DNA from: a virus
Length of the DNA stretch: 59,729 bases
IMG/VR virus record: IMGVR_UViG_3300042485_001429
Coordinates: 1 to 59,729 of that record
Reading direction: 5' to 3' (one strand)
The position numbers were made by a program, and so were the translations under genes. The notes beneath the pieces are model-generated. The model had not been told where the DNA came from and made no database searches. It saw only the letters and a program-made list of their open reading frames with translations. Below are positions 33,799 to 40,235 of this stretch, one piece after another (the stretch's first letter is position 1; each line of letters begins with the position of its first letter).

Positions 33799-34190
33799 TT
33801 AATCGGTTCAAAGTAGTAATTGAATACCTCTCCATCAGCTGTTTTGCTTTCCCTTACCAACATGGTTTCGTTGTTTGGTATGATGTGTACCTCCAAGATG
33901 TAACCACCGACTGGACGATTTGCAATAAATAAGACCGCCGCATCGTTCTCATTTCTAATTGTAAAGGATAATAAGACCTCCTCGTCCTTGTAAAGTTCTT
34001 GGTACAAGTCCTTGTAAAAGAACCCGTTGGCCTCGACCACTTCAAAGTAGATGTCTAGAGCGTCCTGTAAATTGTTGAAAACCATGTACTTTATGTTGCC
34101 CTCTGATGCCTTGAATCTATTTAGTCCAAGGGTCTGTGAGCTTGCGTCAATCGATAGCATCACAGCTACCGCAAAAATTATTTTTTTCAT
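33795..34190 (-). CDS. Secreted or periplasmic protein (unknown)
   Basis: 131 residues with a signal peptide: MKKIIFAVAVMLSI then DASSQ, cleavage likely after residue ~18. The mature domain alternates helices and strands (NNLQDALDIYFEVVEANGFF, then YILEVHIIPNNETMLV). Together with the exported protein at 30.7 kb, this gives two exported proteins in the leftward array. A role at the envelope is inferred. Confidence 0.65.
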   Translation of the reverse strand: MKKIIFAVAVMLSIDASSQTLGLNRFKASEGNIKYMVFNNLQDALDIYFEVVEANGFFYKDLYQELYKDEEVLLSFTIRNENDAAVLFIANRPVGGYILEVHIIPNNETMLVRESKTADGEVFNYYFEPIK

Positions 34191-34336
34191 TCGTAAAAAA
34201 GTTTTAATAAGTTAATAAAAGCCCAAGCACAGCAAAATAATGTTATCGGAAATAATATTATCGCACTAAGTGTTGGGTACATTAAATTTCTCCTTAGCAA
34301 TAAAAATACTACTAATAGAATCGCTATTGGTATCAT
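34187..34336 (-). CDS. Small two-pass membrane protein
   Basis: 49 residues, ATG 34336 to TGA 34187. Two hydrophobic segments (residues 2-14 and 23-44) flank an RRN turn. It shares an ATGA overlap with the exported-protein gene downstream. Too short to assign; possible holin-like or anchoring role. Confidence 0.55.
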   Translation of the reverse strand: MIPIAILLVVFLLLRRNLMYPTLSAIILFPITLFCCAWAFINLLKLFYE

Positions 34337-34344
34337 AGGCGTTG

Positions 34345-34608
34345 TTATCTTACACCGCTTGCATATATAGACTTGAATTCATTGAATGACTTTATTCCGC
34401 CACCCTTTGACTTGATTATGTCGTCAGGTGTCACGTCATCAATGTATAGGTGAGGTAGCCTCATTAATACGTTGTGAAGTCTTCTGCTTACTGCATTCTT
34501 GCATAGCCATTCGTTTACTAGCATACGCTTCTTGATCTGTCTGTGGTATTTTTCGACAACGTCTAACGATTGGATGTACTCATCCCTCGTAACTTTGGTC
34601 TTTAGCAT
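34345..34608 (-). CDS. Small helical protein with a possible alpha-CTD/HhH-like end
   Basis: 87 residues, basic. Residues ~41-82 (SRRLHNVLMRLPHL, then TPDDIIKSKGGGIKSFNEF) resemble the helix-hairpin-helix arrangement of the RNA polymerase alpha C-terminal domain: first helix with R and L, a D-x-[IL] helix, a G-rich hairpin, then KSxxEF. If real, it could bind DNA or mimic the host alpha-CTD. Pattern resemblance only. Confidence 0.55.
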   Translation of the reverse strand: MLKTKVTRDEYIQSLDVVEKYHRQIKKRMLVNEWLCKNAVSRRLHNVLMRLPHLYIDDVTPDDIIKSKGGGIKSFNEFKSIYASGVR

Positions 34609-34738
34609 GTATGTATATTATGTTGTTAATACTCGTACCGACCTTTCGTAATACGTCACGGTAACTTGACGCTTCAATTGTTATGCCCGTACACAAGCCC
34701 TCGCTTATGTAGTAGCACACGTGGTATTGCTTCATCAT
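34580..34738 (-). CDS. Small protein (unknown), 52 residues
   Basis: Begins at the ATGATG at 34738 (second ATG at 34735) and ends with TGA at 34580. Tyr/Cys-rich start (KQYHVCYYISEGLC) and a mixed C-terminus. It overlaps the upstream gene stop (ATGATGA) and the downstream start by 29 bases, the tight packing usual here. Confidence 0.55.
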   Translation of the reverse strand: MMKQYHVCYYISEGLCTGITIEASSYRDVLRKVGTSINNIIYIHAKDQSYEG

Positions 34739-34995
34739 ACTTCTACTTCTATTTTAGTTATTAATTGTTTCTCGTAATATCGGTCTGTTGAGCTATATGC
34801 TTGGATGATGTAGCTCAGCCACTCTAACTTCGTGCCGAACTCCGAGCGTAACTTATAGTCGAAGTGTATGTCGAATGTCTCTGATGAAAATGTTACAGGC
34901 AACCACTCGTCCAATTGGTCGAAATAAATTGTCTGCGTTTCAACCCCGTGAGTGATGTCTACGCATCGTAAGGTTGGATAGATTATTGCTTTCAT
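34735..34995 (-). CDS. Small protein (unknown)
   Basis: 86 residues with a beta-rich body (AIIYPTLRCVDI, TIYFDQLDEWLPVTF) and a YYEKQLITKIEVEV end. It is the first gene left of the repeat-rich gap at 34996-35383. No family recognised. Confidence 0.55.
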   Translation of the reverse strand: MKAIIYPTLRCVDITHGVETQTIYFDQLDEWLPVTFSSETFDIHFDYKLRSEFGTKLEWLSYIIQAYSSTDRYYEKQLITKIEVEV

Positions 34996-35383
34996 AATGT
35001 TAAGAATGTTAGAAATGAATAAAAAATGTTAAGTTGAAATGAAATCAACATAGTTGAATCCCTTATGGTAGCTAGGTTAATGTTAGAATGTTAATTTTTA
35101 CTCTATAGAATGAAAAAAAAAATATATATATATATAATAGTACATATACTATGATTAATTTTCTACGCTAGTTTTGGGTGAAAAATCAACATTCCAACAT
35201 AACATATTGATAGATAGTGTTTTAAGTGAAAAAAATCAACATTAAATCAACATAAACCAACATTTGTTAGCATTTGGTAAGTTTTTGAATTAAGAAACAA
35301 GAAACATACCTATACGAGGGGGGATGTATAAGTTTTACCAACACCCCCCTTATAAGCAATACTATGTTGATTCTTAATTCGGT
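34996..35383. other. Gene-free iteron-like region, candidate replication origin or operator
   Basis: 388 bases, very AT-rich, without a gene. AATCAACAT occurs directly at 35043, 35184, 35234 and 35245 and inverted at 35364, with a near copy AACCAACAT at 35255. AATGTTA occurs at 34996, 35005, 35025, 35079 and 35087. A 10-base alternating AT tract with flanks lies near 35110-35130. Runs of 6 G and 6 C (near 35320 and 35344) can pair over a ~22-base loop. Repeats plus an AT-rich unwinding tract are typical of origins, but repeated operators would look similar. Confidence 0.55.
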
Positions 35384-35521
35384 TTATAGGTTACAAAAAA
35401 AATCTTCCTCAACAAATACTGTCGAGCTGAATTCATCTTTTAATTGGTCGATTGTCATACCCTCTCTGTCGGATAATTCAAGCAACTCTTCTTCGGTCAA
35501 TTGGTCTATTGTTCTGTACAT
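35384..35521 (-). CDS. Small acidic protein, 45 residues (unknown)
   Basis: ATG 35521 to TAA 35384. Very acidic with a Q-L-T-E-E-E-L helix repeated in spirit by DQLKDEF, like small phage inhibitors, though none can be named. A variant of the CCTAGAA upstream signal (CCTAAAACC) precedes its ATG. The start lies inside the end of the upstream gene. Confidence 0.55.
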   Translation of the reverse strand: MYRTIDQLTEEELLELSDREGMTIDQLKDEFSSTVFVEEDFFCNL

Positions 35522-35685
35522 GGTTTTAGGTTTTTAAATGTGGTTTGTATTTCTTGTAGGTCTTTGTCTTCTATCAACGAGGTCATCGTCTCTATTATTA
35601 GGTATAGTTGGAATGTCGACCTGTCGTCTAAGTCCCTCTGCTTTTCTAAAAAGTCTAGGGTCGTCTGTCTGTGGTTCACAATCAT
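35506..35685 (-). CDS. Small helical protein, 59 residues (unknown)
   Basis: ATG 35685 to TAG 35506; 3 bases after the upstream stop and overlapping the downstream start by 16. Coiled-coil-like (LDFLEKQRDLDDRSTFQLYL, then SLIEDKDLQEIQ). No recognised family. Confidence 0.55.
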   Translation of the reverse strand: MIVNHRQTTLDFLEKQRDLDDRSTFQLYLIIETMTSLIEDKDLQEIQTTFKNLKPCTEQ

Positions 35686-35688
35686 CGT

Positions 35689-35913
35689 CTAGAATGTTAG
35701 CTTGTCGAATTCTTGGTACATGTCTACATAATCTAAAGGAAATCTATCCTTTAGTGCTTGTAACAAACTATCGTTATCGTACTCCTCGTATCCGTCCCTC
35801 TCTGCGTTTACAAGTGGGGTTATTACCTCAACGATTTGGTCATCGTCTAAGGTTGTCACTAGGTAGAAGTCCTCTTCTGACCATGCTGATGTGTTGATTC
35901 TAATTACTCTCAT
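35689..35913 (-). CDS. Small acidic protein (unknown)
   Basis: 74 residues, strongly acidic (DDDQIVEVIT, DGYEEYDNDSLLQ), with a helix near the end. Acidic small proteins of this size can mimic DNA; nothing more specific is visible. No CCTAGAA signal lies ahead of it. Confidence 0.55.
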   Translation of the reverse strand: MRVIRINTSAWSEEDFYLVTTLDDDQIVEVITPLVNAERDGYEEYDNDSLLQALKDRFPLDYVDMYQEFDKLTF

Positions 35914-35915
35914 GG

Positions 35916-36125
35916 TTATTTAATTTTATCGGTTATTACTTCTATTGCTACACGTATTCCATATTGGATTTCTCCCATTATGTGTTCGTTAGTCAAAGCC
36001 ATATTTAGTACTGATTGCTTTTCATTGTCAGTTAGGCTGTCGTTATCTACATCTTGAATGCTCCATAAATTGTCTACGTAATATCCTGCATTACGTAATA
36101 CTTCTTTTGCTTGTTCTGTTGTCAT
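35916..36125 (-). CDS. Small protein (unknown)
   Basis: 69 residues. Starts TTEQAKEVLRNAGYYVDNLWSI, a motif recurring in small phage proteins, then a helical DSLTDNEKQSVLNMAL segment. Its ATG is preceded by ACCTAGAA (signal at 36129-36136). Confidence 0.6.
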   Translation of the reverse strand: MTTEQAKEVLRNAGYYVDNLWSIQDVDNDSLTDNEKQSVLNMALTNEHIMGEIQYGIRVAIEVITDKIK

Positions 36126-36151
36126 AATTTCTAGGTTTTATAGGTTAATAA

Positions 36152-36292
36152 TTATTTTATTTTTACAATTGTATAGGGTCTAGACCAACATAAGTCTAAC
36201 CATTTTTTTGCATCACTAATACTTTCAAATGTGCCCGTAATAATTTCTCTCGTAATACCGTGAAGTCTTATAATACATTTTTGTTTTTTCAT
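36152..36292 (-). CDS. Small protein, 46 residues (unknown)
   Basis: The frame is open further upstream, but the ATG at 36292 follows an ACCTAGAA signal (36296-36303) and gives a clean product starting MKKQKCIIRL. Beta-helix-beta pattern with SDAKKWLDLCW in the helix, like a small RNA- or DNA-binding fold (inference). Confidence 0.6.
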   Translation of the reverse strand: MKKQKCIIRLHGITREIITGTFESISDAKKWLDLCWSRPYTIVKIK

Positions 36293-36305
36293 AAGTTCTA
36301 GGTTT

Positions 36306-36572
36306 TTAAAGTTCATACTCGTTTCCATTATCGTCATAGTACACGTCCTCGTCAATCTCTTCCCACTCAGTGTAGTAGTAAAACTCCTCCTCGTAGTAAT
36401 GGTCTAACATTAATTTGTCTGATTTGAAATTTAGGTCTTCTTCTTCAGCAACACCTTTCAACCATTTGATTAAGTGTTCTTTCTCAGAGAAGTATAGGTC
36501 ACCTGCTCCAACAACATATCCATCGTTCATACCACGTCCCGTAGCATCACATTTTCTTGCATATCTTTCCAT
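36306..36572 (-). CDS. Small acidic protein with possible metal-binding start
   Basis: 88 residues. The start MERYARKCDATGRGMNDGYV resembles short phage proteins with a C-D-x-T-G-x-G-M-N-x-G pattern. The C-terminus is very acidic and Tyr-rich (YYEEEFYYYTEWEEIDEDVYYDD). A CCTTAGAA variant precedes the ATG. Function unknown; widespread in Bacteroidota phages. Confidence 0.65.
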   Translation of the reverse strand: MERYARKCDATGRGMNDGYVVGAGDLYFSEKEHLIKWLKGVAEEEDLNFKSDKLMLDHYYEEEFYYYTEWEEIDEDVYYDDNGNEYEL

Positions 36573-36585
36573 AAGTTCTAAGGTT

Positions 36586-36852
36586 TTATTGAGAACATAA
36601 TTCCCACGTGTTCATTGTTAATAATTTTTTCTTTGTTAATCCTAATGACTTCAAAATAAATTTTGCAAGCCTCATGTTTACCTTTGGGTCATCAAGTTCA
36701 CCGCTTCCTATTTGTTGTACGATATAGGATGGAGACATACCCAATACCCTTGAGCAAAACTTTACGTCCTGCCCAAGGTAGAATTCTTTTTCGTCAACAC
36801 ACAACGTCCAGTTGTGGTCGAAGCCGTAGCTACTTGTGATTTGTACTTTCAT
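36586..36852 (-). CDS. Small protein with possible helix-turn-helix
   Basis: 88 residues from ATG 36852, chosen because the longer frame to 36885 runs into the upstream gene. Middle section RVLGMSPSYIVQQIGSGEL looks like a recognition-helix region, followed by a helical end. It could be a small transcription regulator of the early array. Low certainty. Confidence 0.55.
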   Translation of the reverse strand: MKVQITSSYGFDHNWTLCVDEKEFYLGQDVKFCSRVLGMSPSYIVQQIGSGELDDPKVNMRLAKFILKSLGLTKKKLLTMNTWELCSQ

Positions 36853-36856
36853 TTTG

Positions 36857-36970
36857 TTAAATGTATAGGTGAGGTACACCCTCAAGAATAATTATTACGA
36901 CTAATCTAATTAATCCAAATCCTAAGGTACCACCTAGTGCGATAGCCCAAATACTCATTAATTTTTCCAT
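36857..36970 (-). CDS. Tiny single-pass membrane protein, 37 residues
   Basis: ATG 36970 to TAA 36857. One hydrophobic helix (WAIALGGTLGFGLIRLVVIII) with a charged N-terminus. Sits 4 bases before the next gene. Too short for assignment. Confidence 0.5.
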   Translation of the reverse strand: MEKLMSIWAIALGGTLGFGLIRLVVIIILEGVPHLYI

Positions 36971-36994
36971 TTTGTAAGGTTTTAATTGGTTAAG

Positions 36995-37015
36995 ACAGCA
37001 CCTCGTGAGTGCTGT
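36995..37015 (-). other. Perfect 7-bp hairpin between small genes
   Basis: ACAGCAC and GTGCTGT flank a 7-base loop in the 69-base gap between the genes ending at 37040 and starting at 36970. No T-run follows on the leftward strand, so it is a weak terminator at best, or an RNA-processing or stability site. Confidence 0.45.
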
Positions 37016-37039
37016 TTCGGATATTGAATCCATCGTCAG

Positions 37040-37231
37040 TTAACCTTTGTTAAACATTTCTTTTTTGAATCGAATCAAGTGACCCTCCTCGTACTTTAAT
37101 AGGTCGGTTAGCTTGTCTCTATCCACGTCTATTATCCCGTGTATAGGATGCTTGATATCGTTGATGCCGACAAAGTTGATGTTTCTTTTTAATTGCTCAG
37201 TGATTGTTGTTGTTCTGATTGTTCCGTTCAT
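37040..37231 (-). CDS. Small basic protein (unknown)
   Basis: 63 residues, Thr/Lys-rich start (TIRTTTITEQLKRNINF), then alternating hydrophobic and charged residues. ATG preceded by CCCTAGAA (37235-37242). No family recognised. Confidence 0.6.
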   Translation of the reverse strand: MNGTIRTTTITEQLKRNINFVGINDIKHPIHGIIDVDRDKLTDLLKYEEGHLIRFKKEMFNKG

Positions 37232-37254
37232 GTTTTCTAGGGTTTAGGTTGTTG

Positions 37255-37497
37255 TTATCCGATTTGTAATTGACCATCAACGAATGATGGTTGGTATTCT
37301 CCATGTTCCGCAGTCATGTCATCTGTCTCGAAGAACGTGCTGTAACTAGCTAACTTCAATTCGTGACATGCTACTATAACCTCTGCCTCGTCACCAAAAA
37401 TTGGATGCTCGAAGAACTCTATTTCTTGACCTTGGTCGTTAATCATTTTGCCGTAGCTTGTTGGATTTTTATCCATTAATTTTTGATAGTTTAACAT
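37255..37497 (-). CDS. Small acidic protein (unknown)
   Basis: 80 residues, beta-rich acidic middle (GQEIEFFEHPIFGDEAEVIV) and a C-terminal D-M-T-A-E-H-G segment. The shape fits small conserved phage proteins of unknown role. ATG preceded by CCCTAGAA (37501-37508). Confidence 0.6.
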   Translation of the reverse strand: MLNYQKLMDKNPTSYGKMINDQGQEIEFFEHPIFGDEAEVIVACHELKLASYSTFFETDDMTAEHGEYQPSFVDGQLQIG

Positions 37498-37521
37498 AAT
37501 TTCTAGGGTTTAAATTGTTAG

Positions 37522-37665
37522 TTAATACCACACCTCGTCTAAGGTGTAGCTGTACTTCTTACTTACATAACTGATGAATTTGTTCATATGGTTTTCATCG
37601 TTAAATTTACGGCACATAAATACATACTTCCCGTATGCATTCATAAATTGAATTCTTGCAATCAT
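37522..37665 (-). CDS. Small protein, 47 residues (unknown)
   Basis: ATG 37665 to TAA 37522. Basic with several Tyr and Met (ARIQFMNAYGKYVFMCRKF), helical end. It follows the 36-residue gene by 12 bases without a CCTAGAA signal. Confidence 0.5.
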   Translation of the reverse strand: MIARIQFMNAYGKYVFMCRKFNDENHMNKFISYVSKKYSYTLDEVWY

Positions 37666-37677
37666 ATTCTTACTTGT

Positions 37678-37788
37678 TTATTTCCATCCCCTTACTTTCA
37701 TTCGGGATGTTTTGATTAATACTTTGTTTAAGAAGTAGCCGATTATTTCATAGCCGTTCTCGATTCTGATGATTCTACTTTCAATCAT
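37678..37788 (-). CDS. Tiny basic protein, 36 residues; first gene of the leftward array
   Basis: ATG 37788 to TAA 37678. Product is Ile/Arg/Lys-rich. It is the first gene downstream of the structured control region and is preceded by ACCTAGAA (37792-37799). It could be a leader peptide whose translation influences the downstream array, or a small DNA-binding protein (both inference). Confidence 0.5.
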   Translation of the reverse strand: MIESRIIRIENGYEIIGYFLNKVLIKTSRMKVRGWK

Positions 37789-37799
37789 GGGTTCTAGGT

Positions 37800-38280
37800 T
37801 TTATTGGTTCGTGGTGCAGTATGTATCGCTCATATTAATTAGTCACTCTAACTGCACCTTATTGTTGTTACTTGCACCACATTTATATAGATGGAATCGA
37901 ACCACCACAAGTAGGTTATTATTTGTTTTTTTTGCCTCAAGCCTTTGGTTATGCTATTTAGCGATAGTGTTACGCACTACCTCTGTCTATTTTCGGTGTC
38001 TAACCTCCTGCTTGACCGCAGTCCCGATACTAATACCCTCGAGGGGGGAGTGACCTGTTGTAATATGGATTGCCGATTCCATTTTCAATCTATTAAGTAA
38101 GCAATCATGTTCGTTCTGAGTAGACTAATATTCCGTGCCCTTAATACTTTCATCTAGTCTATGTCATAATGACTGCTAGAACTAAGAGTCTTGTTGTTCA
38201 TCCCCATGTGTGTCGCTTGTTAATCAATCAAGGCTCGTTTGCCTCTCTAAATACTATAACGCAAGACTATTTAAAATGTT
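37800..38280 (-). ncRNA. Candidate structured RNA or long leader
   Basis: 480 bases with no credible gene on either strand, but many local helices on the leftward transcript: AGTCTTG/CAAGACT enclosing ~68 bases (38190-38272); nested GTTCT/AGAAC and TAGACTA/TAGTCTA (38110-38185); GATTGC/GCAATC (38068-38106); TAGTG/CACTA (~37965-37980); and, next to the first gene, an ACTGCACCAC strand that can pair with either GTGGTGCA or GGTGCAGT (8 bp each, 37811-37882). Base composition is less AT-rich than nearby genes. It could be a non-coding RNA or a regulated 5' leader. Pairings were read by eye. Confidence 0.45.
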
Positions 38281-38780
38281 ACAATAAAGTTGCATTTTTT
38301 TTCATTTTTTTTCATTTTCTTTAGATAAACCCACCAATATATGCTCGTAAAGTATTGATTGATTGATAGTTAATTAGTTTATTTTTTTTTCATTAAATTA
38401 TTAATATTTGTTGTTTTTTATGTTGGATTGGGTCAGCCTCCTCAGTCAGGAAGTCTAGCTGTCAAAATTTCCGTGCAGATTTTCGGGTCAGATGATCAGC
38501 CGACCGACCGACCGATTTGCTATTCTATTTAACATAATGTAAATTATACAGCAGATAGATTTGGTAGCTGATTAATATATATTGCTGTCGGCTGATGTGT
38601 CGTGTAGCTGACGTGCCGACCTATCGCACAATAGGTAGCTAAGGCGGTAGGGGGTAGCAATAGGTAGCTAGGGTGTGAGGGGGGTTGCCTATGAAAAGCT
38701 AGAATATCCTAACCAAAAATCCCAAATGCAGACCCCCCCCCTTGATTTTTAAATCGTTTTCCTTTTGGTCAGCTCATCGT

Positions 38781-38788
38781 CAAACGTA
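38781..38788 (-). promoter_or_regulatory. Candidate leftward -7 box TACGTTTG
   Basis: Fits TAnnTTTG on the minus strand. It is the only clear leftward box seen upstream of the small-gene array and would give a ~1-kb leader that includes the candidate structured RNA. Lies 29 bases from the rightward box at 38818. Confidence 0.4.
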
Positions 38789-38817
38789 TATATTACCCAC
38801 AAGTTCTAAATATTTAG

Positions 38818-38825
38818 TATATTTG
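38818..38825 (+). promoter_or_regulatory. Rightward -7 box TATATTTG (TTAGTATATTTGCA family)
   Basis: Part of the 14-mer TTAGTATATTTGCA (38814-38827). The gene start at 38852 follows 26 bases later. Same extended sequence as the boxes at 39516, 40531 and 51373; no -33 TTTG upstream. Confidence 0.6.
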
Positions 38826-38851
38826 CAATATAATATAAAAAGCAAAAAGTT

Positions 38852-39247
38852 ATGAACTACGGAAAAAGAACAACAAACACAACAACACACCGTGACACAC
38901 CACTTTCTAGTACTCCAGAGCCTAAAATTACTATGTTTAAGGATCTACCTGAGGTTACTGTTAGGGCTAATGCTAAACCATTATCATTAAAGACTGTTTC
39001 TCCTGCACAATCTGCAAATGAATTAACTTGGCGGAAGAGAATGTATGAATCAAGTATTCCAAGGGGCATGCAGCAGGCTAAGAAAAAGAAAAAATGGTTG
39101 ACTGGGGATAATGCTCTATTAGGTGCAGGATTAGGCTTTACCGCAGGCGTGGCTGGAGCGATAATAGATGGTGAAATAAAGAACAGAAAATGGAAAAAAC
39201 AACACCCCCCAAGAGATTGGACCAATTTTGATCCTTTCCAGCCATAA
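38852..39247 (+). CDS. Small protein with RTTNTTT start and Gly-rich hydrophobic segment
   Basis: 131 residues. N-terminus YGKRTTNTTTHRDT shares a Thr/Arg tag with other small proteins here. The middle has ITMFKDLPEVTVRANA, reminiscent of small phage proteins with a V-T-V-x-A motif. A glycine/alanine hydrophobic helix (GAGLGFTAGVAGAII, ~96-112) is flanked by Lys-rich segments, suggesting membrane or capsid contact. First rightward gene after the control region. Role unknown. Confidence 0.6.
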   Translation: MNYGKRTTNTTTHRDTPLSSTPEPKITMFKDLPEVTVRANAKPLSLKTVSPAQSANELTWRKRMYESSIPRGMQQAKKKKKWLTGDNALLGAGLGFTAGVAGAIIDGEIKNRKWKKQHPPRDWTNFDPFQP

Positions 39248-39272
39248 ACATAATAATAAAATTTTTTAGACA

Positions 39273-39515
39273 ATGAATAATAATCGTTTAACTCGAAATA
39301 CAACAGGTAAGCCATTAGACAAGCAGAACTATAGCTCAATACCATTTAAAAACAAAGACATTGATCGCTTTAAAAAAGTAATGGTCAACTGGCCTGATAA
39401 CATCTCAAACCCTAAAAACGCAGAGTTCGTTAACGAGGTAGCATTTAATAATGGAATTAATGTTAATAAGGTTACTCAAAAAATGTTTAATGATAGATAT
39501 CTTAAAAAAGATTAG
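39273..39515 (+). CDS. Small protein with SIPFKNKDID motif
   Basis: 80 residues, basic and Asn-rich. It contains YSSIPFKNKDIDRF (residues ~22-35), a motif repeated in the gene at 40236 and, modified, twice in the gene at 43020. The N-terminus (NNNRLTRNTTGK) resembles the Thr/Arg tag of neighbours. The C-terminal half (VTQKMFNDRYLKK) may bind DNA or protein. No family recognised. Confidence 0.55.
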   Translation: MNNNRLTRNTTGKPLDKQNYSSIPFKNKDIDRFKKVMVNWPDNISNPKNAEFVNEVAFNNGINVNKVTQKMFNDRYLKKD

Positions 39516-39523
39516 TATATTTG
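39516..39523 (+). promoter_or_regulatory. Rightward -7 box TATATTTG (TTAGTATATTTGCA family)
   Basis: Directly after the stop of the upstream gene; the next ATG is at 39553. Same 14-mer as at 38814. Confidence 0.6.
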
Positions 39524-39552
39524 CAGTGTATATATAAACAAAAAAAAACAAA

Positions 39553-40167
39553 ATGGCAACTAGAACAACAACAAAAACAACAAAGCCTACCCCAAATGCA
39601 AACAAGGTTAGTGTCAACACAAACAAGGTTAAGGTCAACACAAATAAGGTAGACATAAACGCTGCAAAAGTTAGAGCTAATGCTGCAAAAGTAGCGGCTA
39701 ACGCTGCAAAAGTTAAAGCTAATGCTAAAGCAGCAGCAGTAGTTACTCCAGCTAAGATTACTAAAACAACAGTAGTTACCCCTAAAAAGTTGGCTCCTAA
39801 AGTGACTCCTGTAAAAGCAAAAGCGGATACTATGCCAGTTAGAAATACTACTGCTAAAGATTATGAAATAATGACTAAGGCAAATCTGGACCGTAGGGGG
39901 CCCCTGTATGTTGGCAGTGGTCAATATGGAACTATGGCACAACGAGACTCATCTATAAATTCCATAAGTAAATTTAATACTGGAGCGAAACTAGGTTCTC
40001 GTAAAGTCACTCAATCCTCTTACTTTCCAGGTGACGAGAGACTAGCAAAAGCAGCTAAACAAAGTAAGCTTAAATATGTTCCACCAAAAAATACAAACTC
40101 TGGACCGTTACGAAATAGACCTCAAACAAAAACATCACAGGAGGAGCTATATAAGAGGTATCAATAA
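39553..40167 (+). CDS. Lys/Ala-rich protein with heptad-like repeats
   Basis: 204 residues. N-terminus ATRTTTKTTKPT matches the Thr/Arg tag family. Residues 17-58 are six 7-residue repeats of form [NA]-K-V-x-[VIA]-N-[TA], a basic repeat helix or fibre, followed by Ala/Lys-rich and Pro-rich stretches. The C-terminal half is Ser/Asn/Thr-rich with an RxTxxSQEELYKRY end. A highly basic composition could suit DNA binding or capsid-interior packing. No family recognised. Confidence 0.6.
   Translation: MATRTTTKTTKPTPNANKVSVNTNKVKVNTNKVDINAAKVRANAAKVAANAAKVKANAKAAAVVTPAKITKTTVVTPKKLAPKVTPVKAKADTMPVRNTTAKDYEIMTKANLDRRGPLYVGSGQYGTMAQRDSSINSISKFNTGAKLGSRKVTQSSYFPGDERLAKAAKQSKLKYVPPKNTNSGPLRNRPQTKTSQEELYKRYQ
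39601..39726 (+). repeat. Six 21-bp in-frame tandem repeats
   Basis: Six units (starts 39601, 39622, 39643, 39664, 39685, 39706) each encode a 7-residue [NA]-K-V-x-x-N-[TA] unit. Units 1-2 and 4-6 are near-identical at the DNA level, so the copy number can change by slippage or recombination. Confidence 0.8.
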
Positions 40168-40172
40168 AACTA

Positions 40173-40220
40173 ATGAGCATACTATTTGAAAATAAAAATG
40201 GTAGATGCGTTCGTCAATAA
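40173..40220 (+). pseudogene. Remnant start of the gene at 40543
   Basis: A 15-codon ORF starting MSILFEN, the same first seven residues as the complete small protein at 40543, after which the similarity ends. It is probably a truncated duplicate created when the intervening small gene (40236-40523) was inserted or copied. It has no -7 box of its own. Confidence 0.4.
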
Positions 40221-40235
40221 TATATATAAAACAAA

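Larger units (their letters stand above)
38281..38851. other. Gene-free divergent control region with repeats and G-tracts
   Basis: No gene on either strand. It holds three CATTTTTTTT-type units (38292-38318), ATTG repeated three times (~38355), CCGA repeated four times (38500-38515), a 13-base direct repeat CAATAGGTAGCTA (38629-38641 and 38658-38670, period 29), a G-rich stretch with runs of 5, 3 and 6 G (38648-38684) and a run of 9 C (38732-38740). Divergent -7 boxes lie at its right end. It separates leftward early from rightward late genes, the usual place for control sites, an origin or a packaging site. Confidence 0.6.

Noticed and set aside
35538-35897. 119-residue rightward ORF
   Set aside because: It lies opposite two tightly coupled leftward genes and is their complement; no promoter and an Arg/Leu/Ser-rich shadow composition.
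37885-37915. tRNA gene on the minus strand around GGTGG-TTCGATT-CCATC
   Set aside because: The T-arm is good (5-bp stem, 7-base loop), but the 3' TATATAA has no matching TTATATA acceptor strand upstream and no D- or anticodon arm of normal spacing was found. It is described as part of the structured region instead.
37769-38053. 94-residue rightward ORF opposite the structured region
   Set aside because: It runs against the leftward array, has no -7 box or related start context, and its product is a low-quality Leu/Ser/Tyr string; it is probably an accident of composition.
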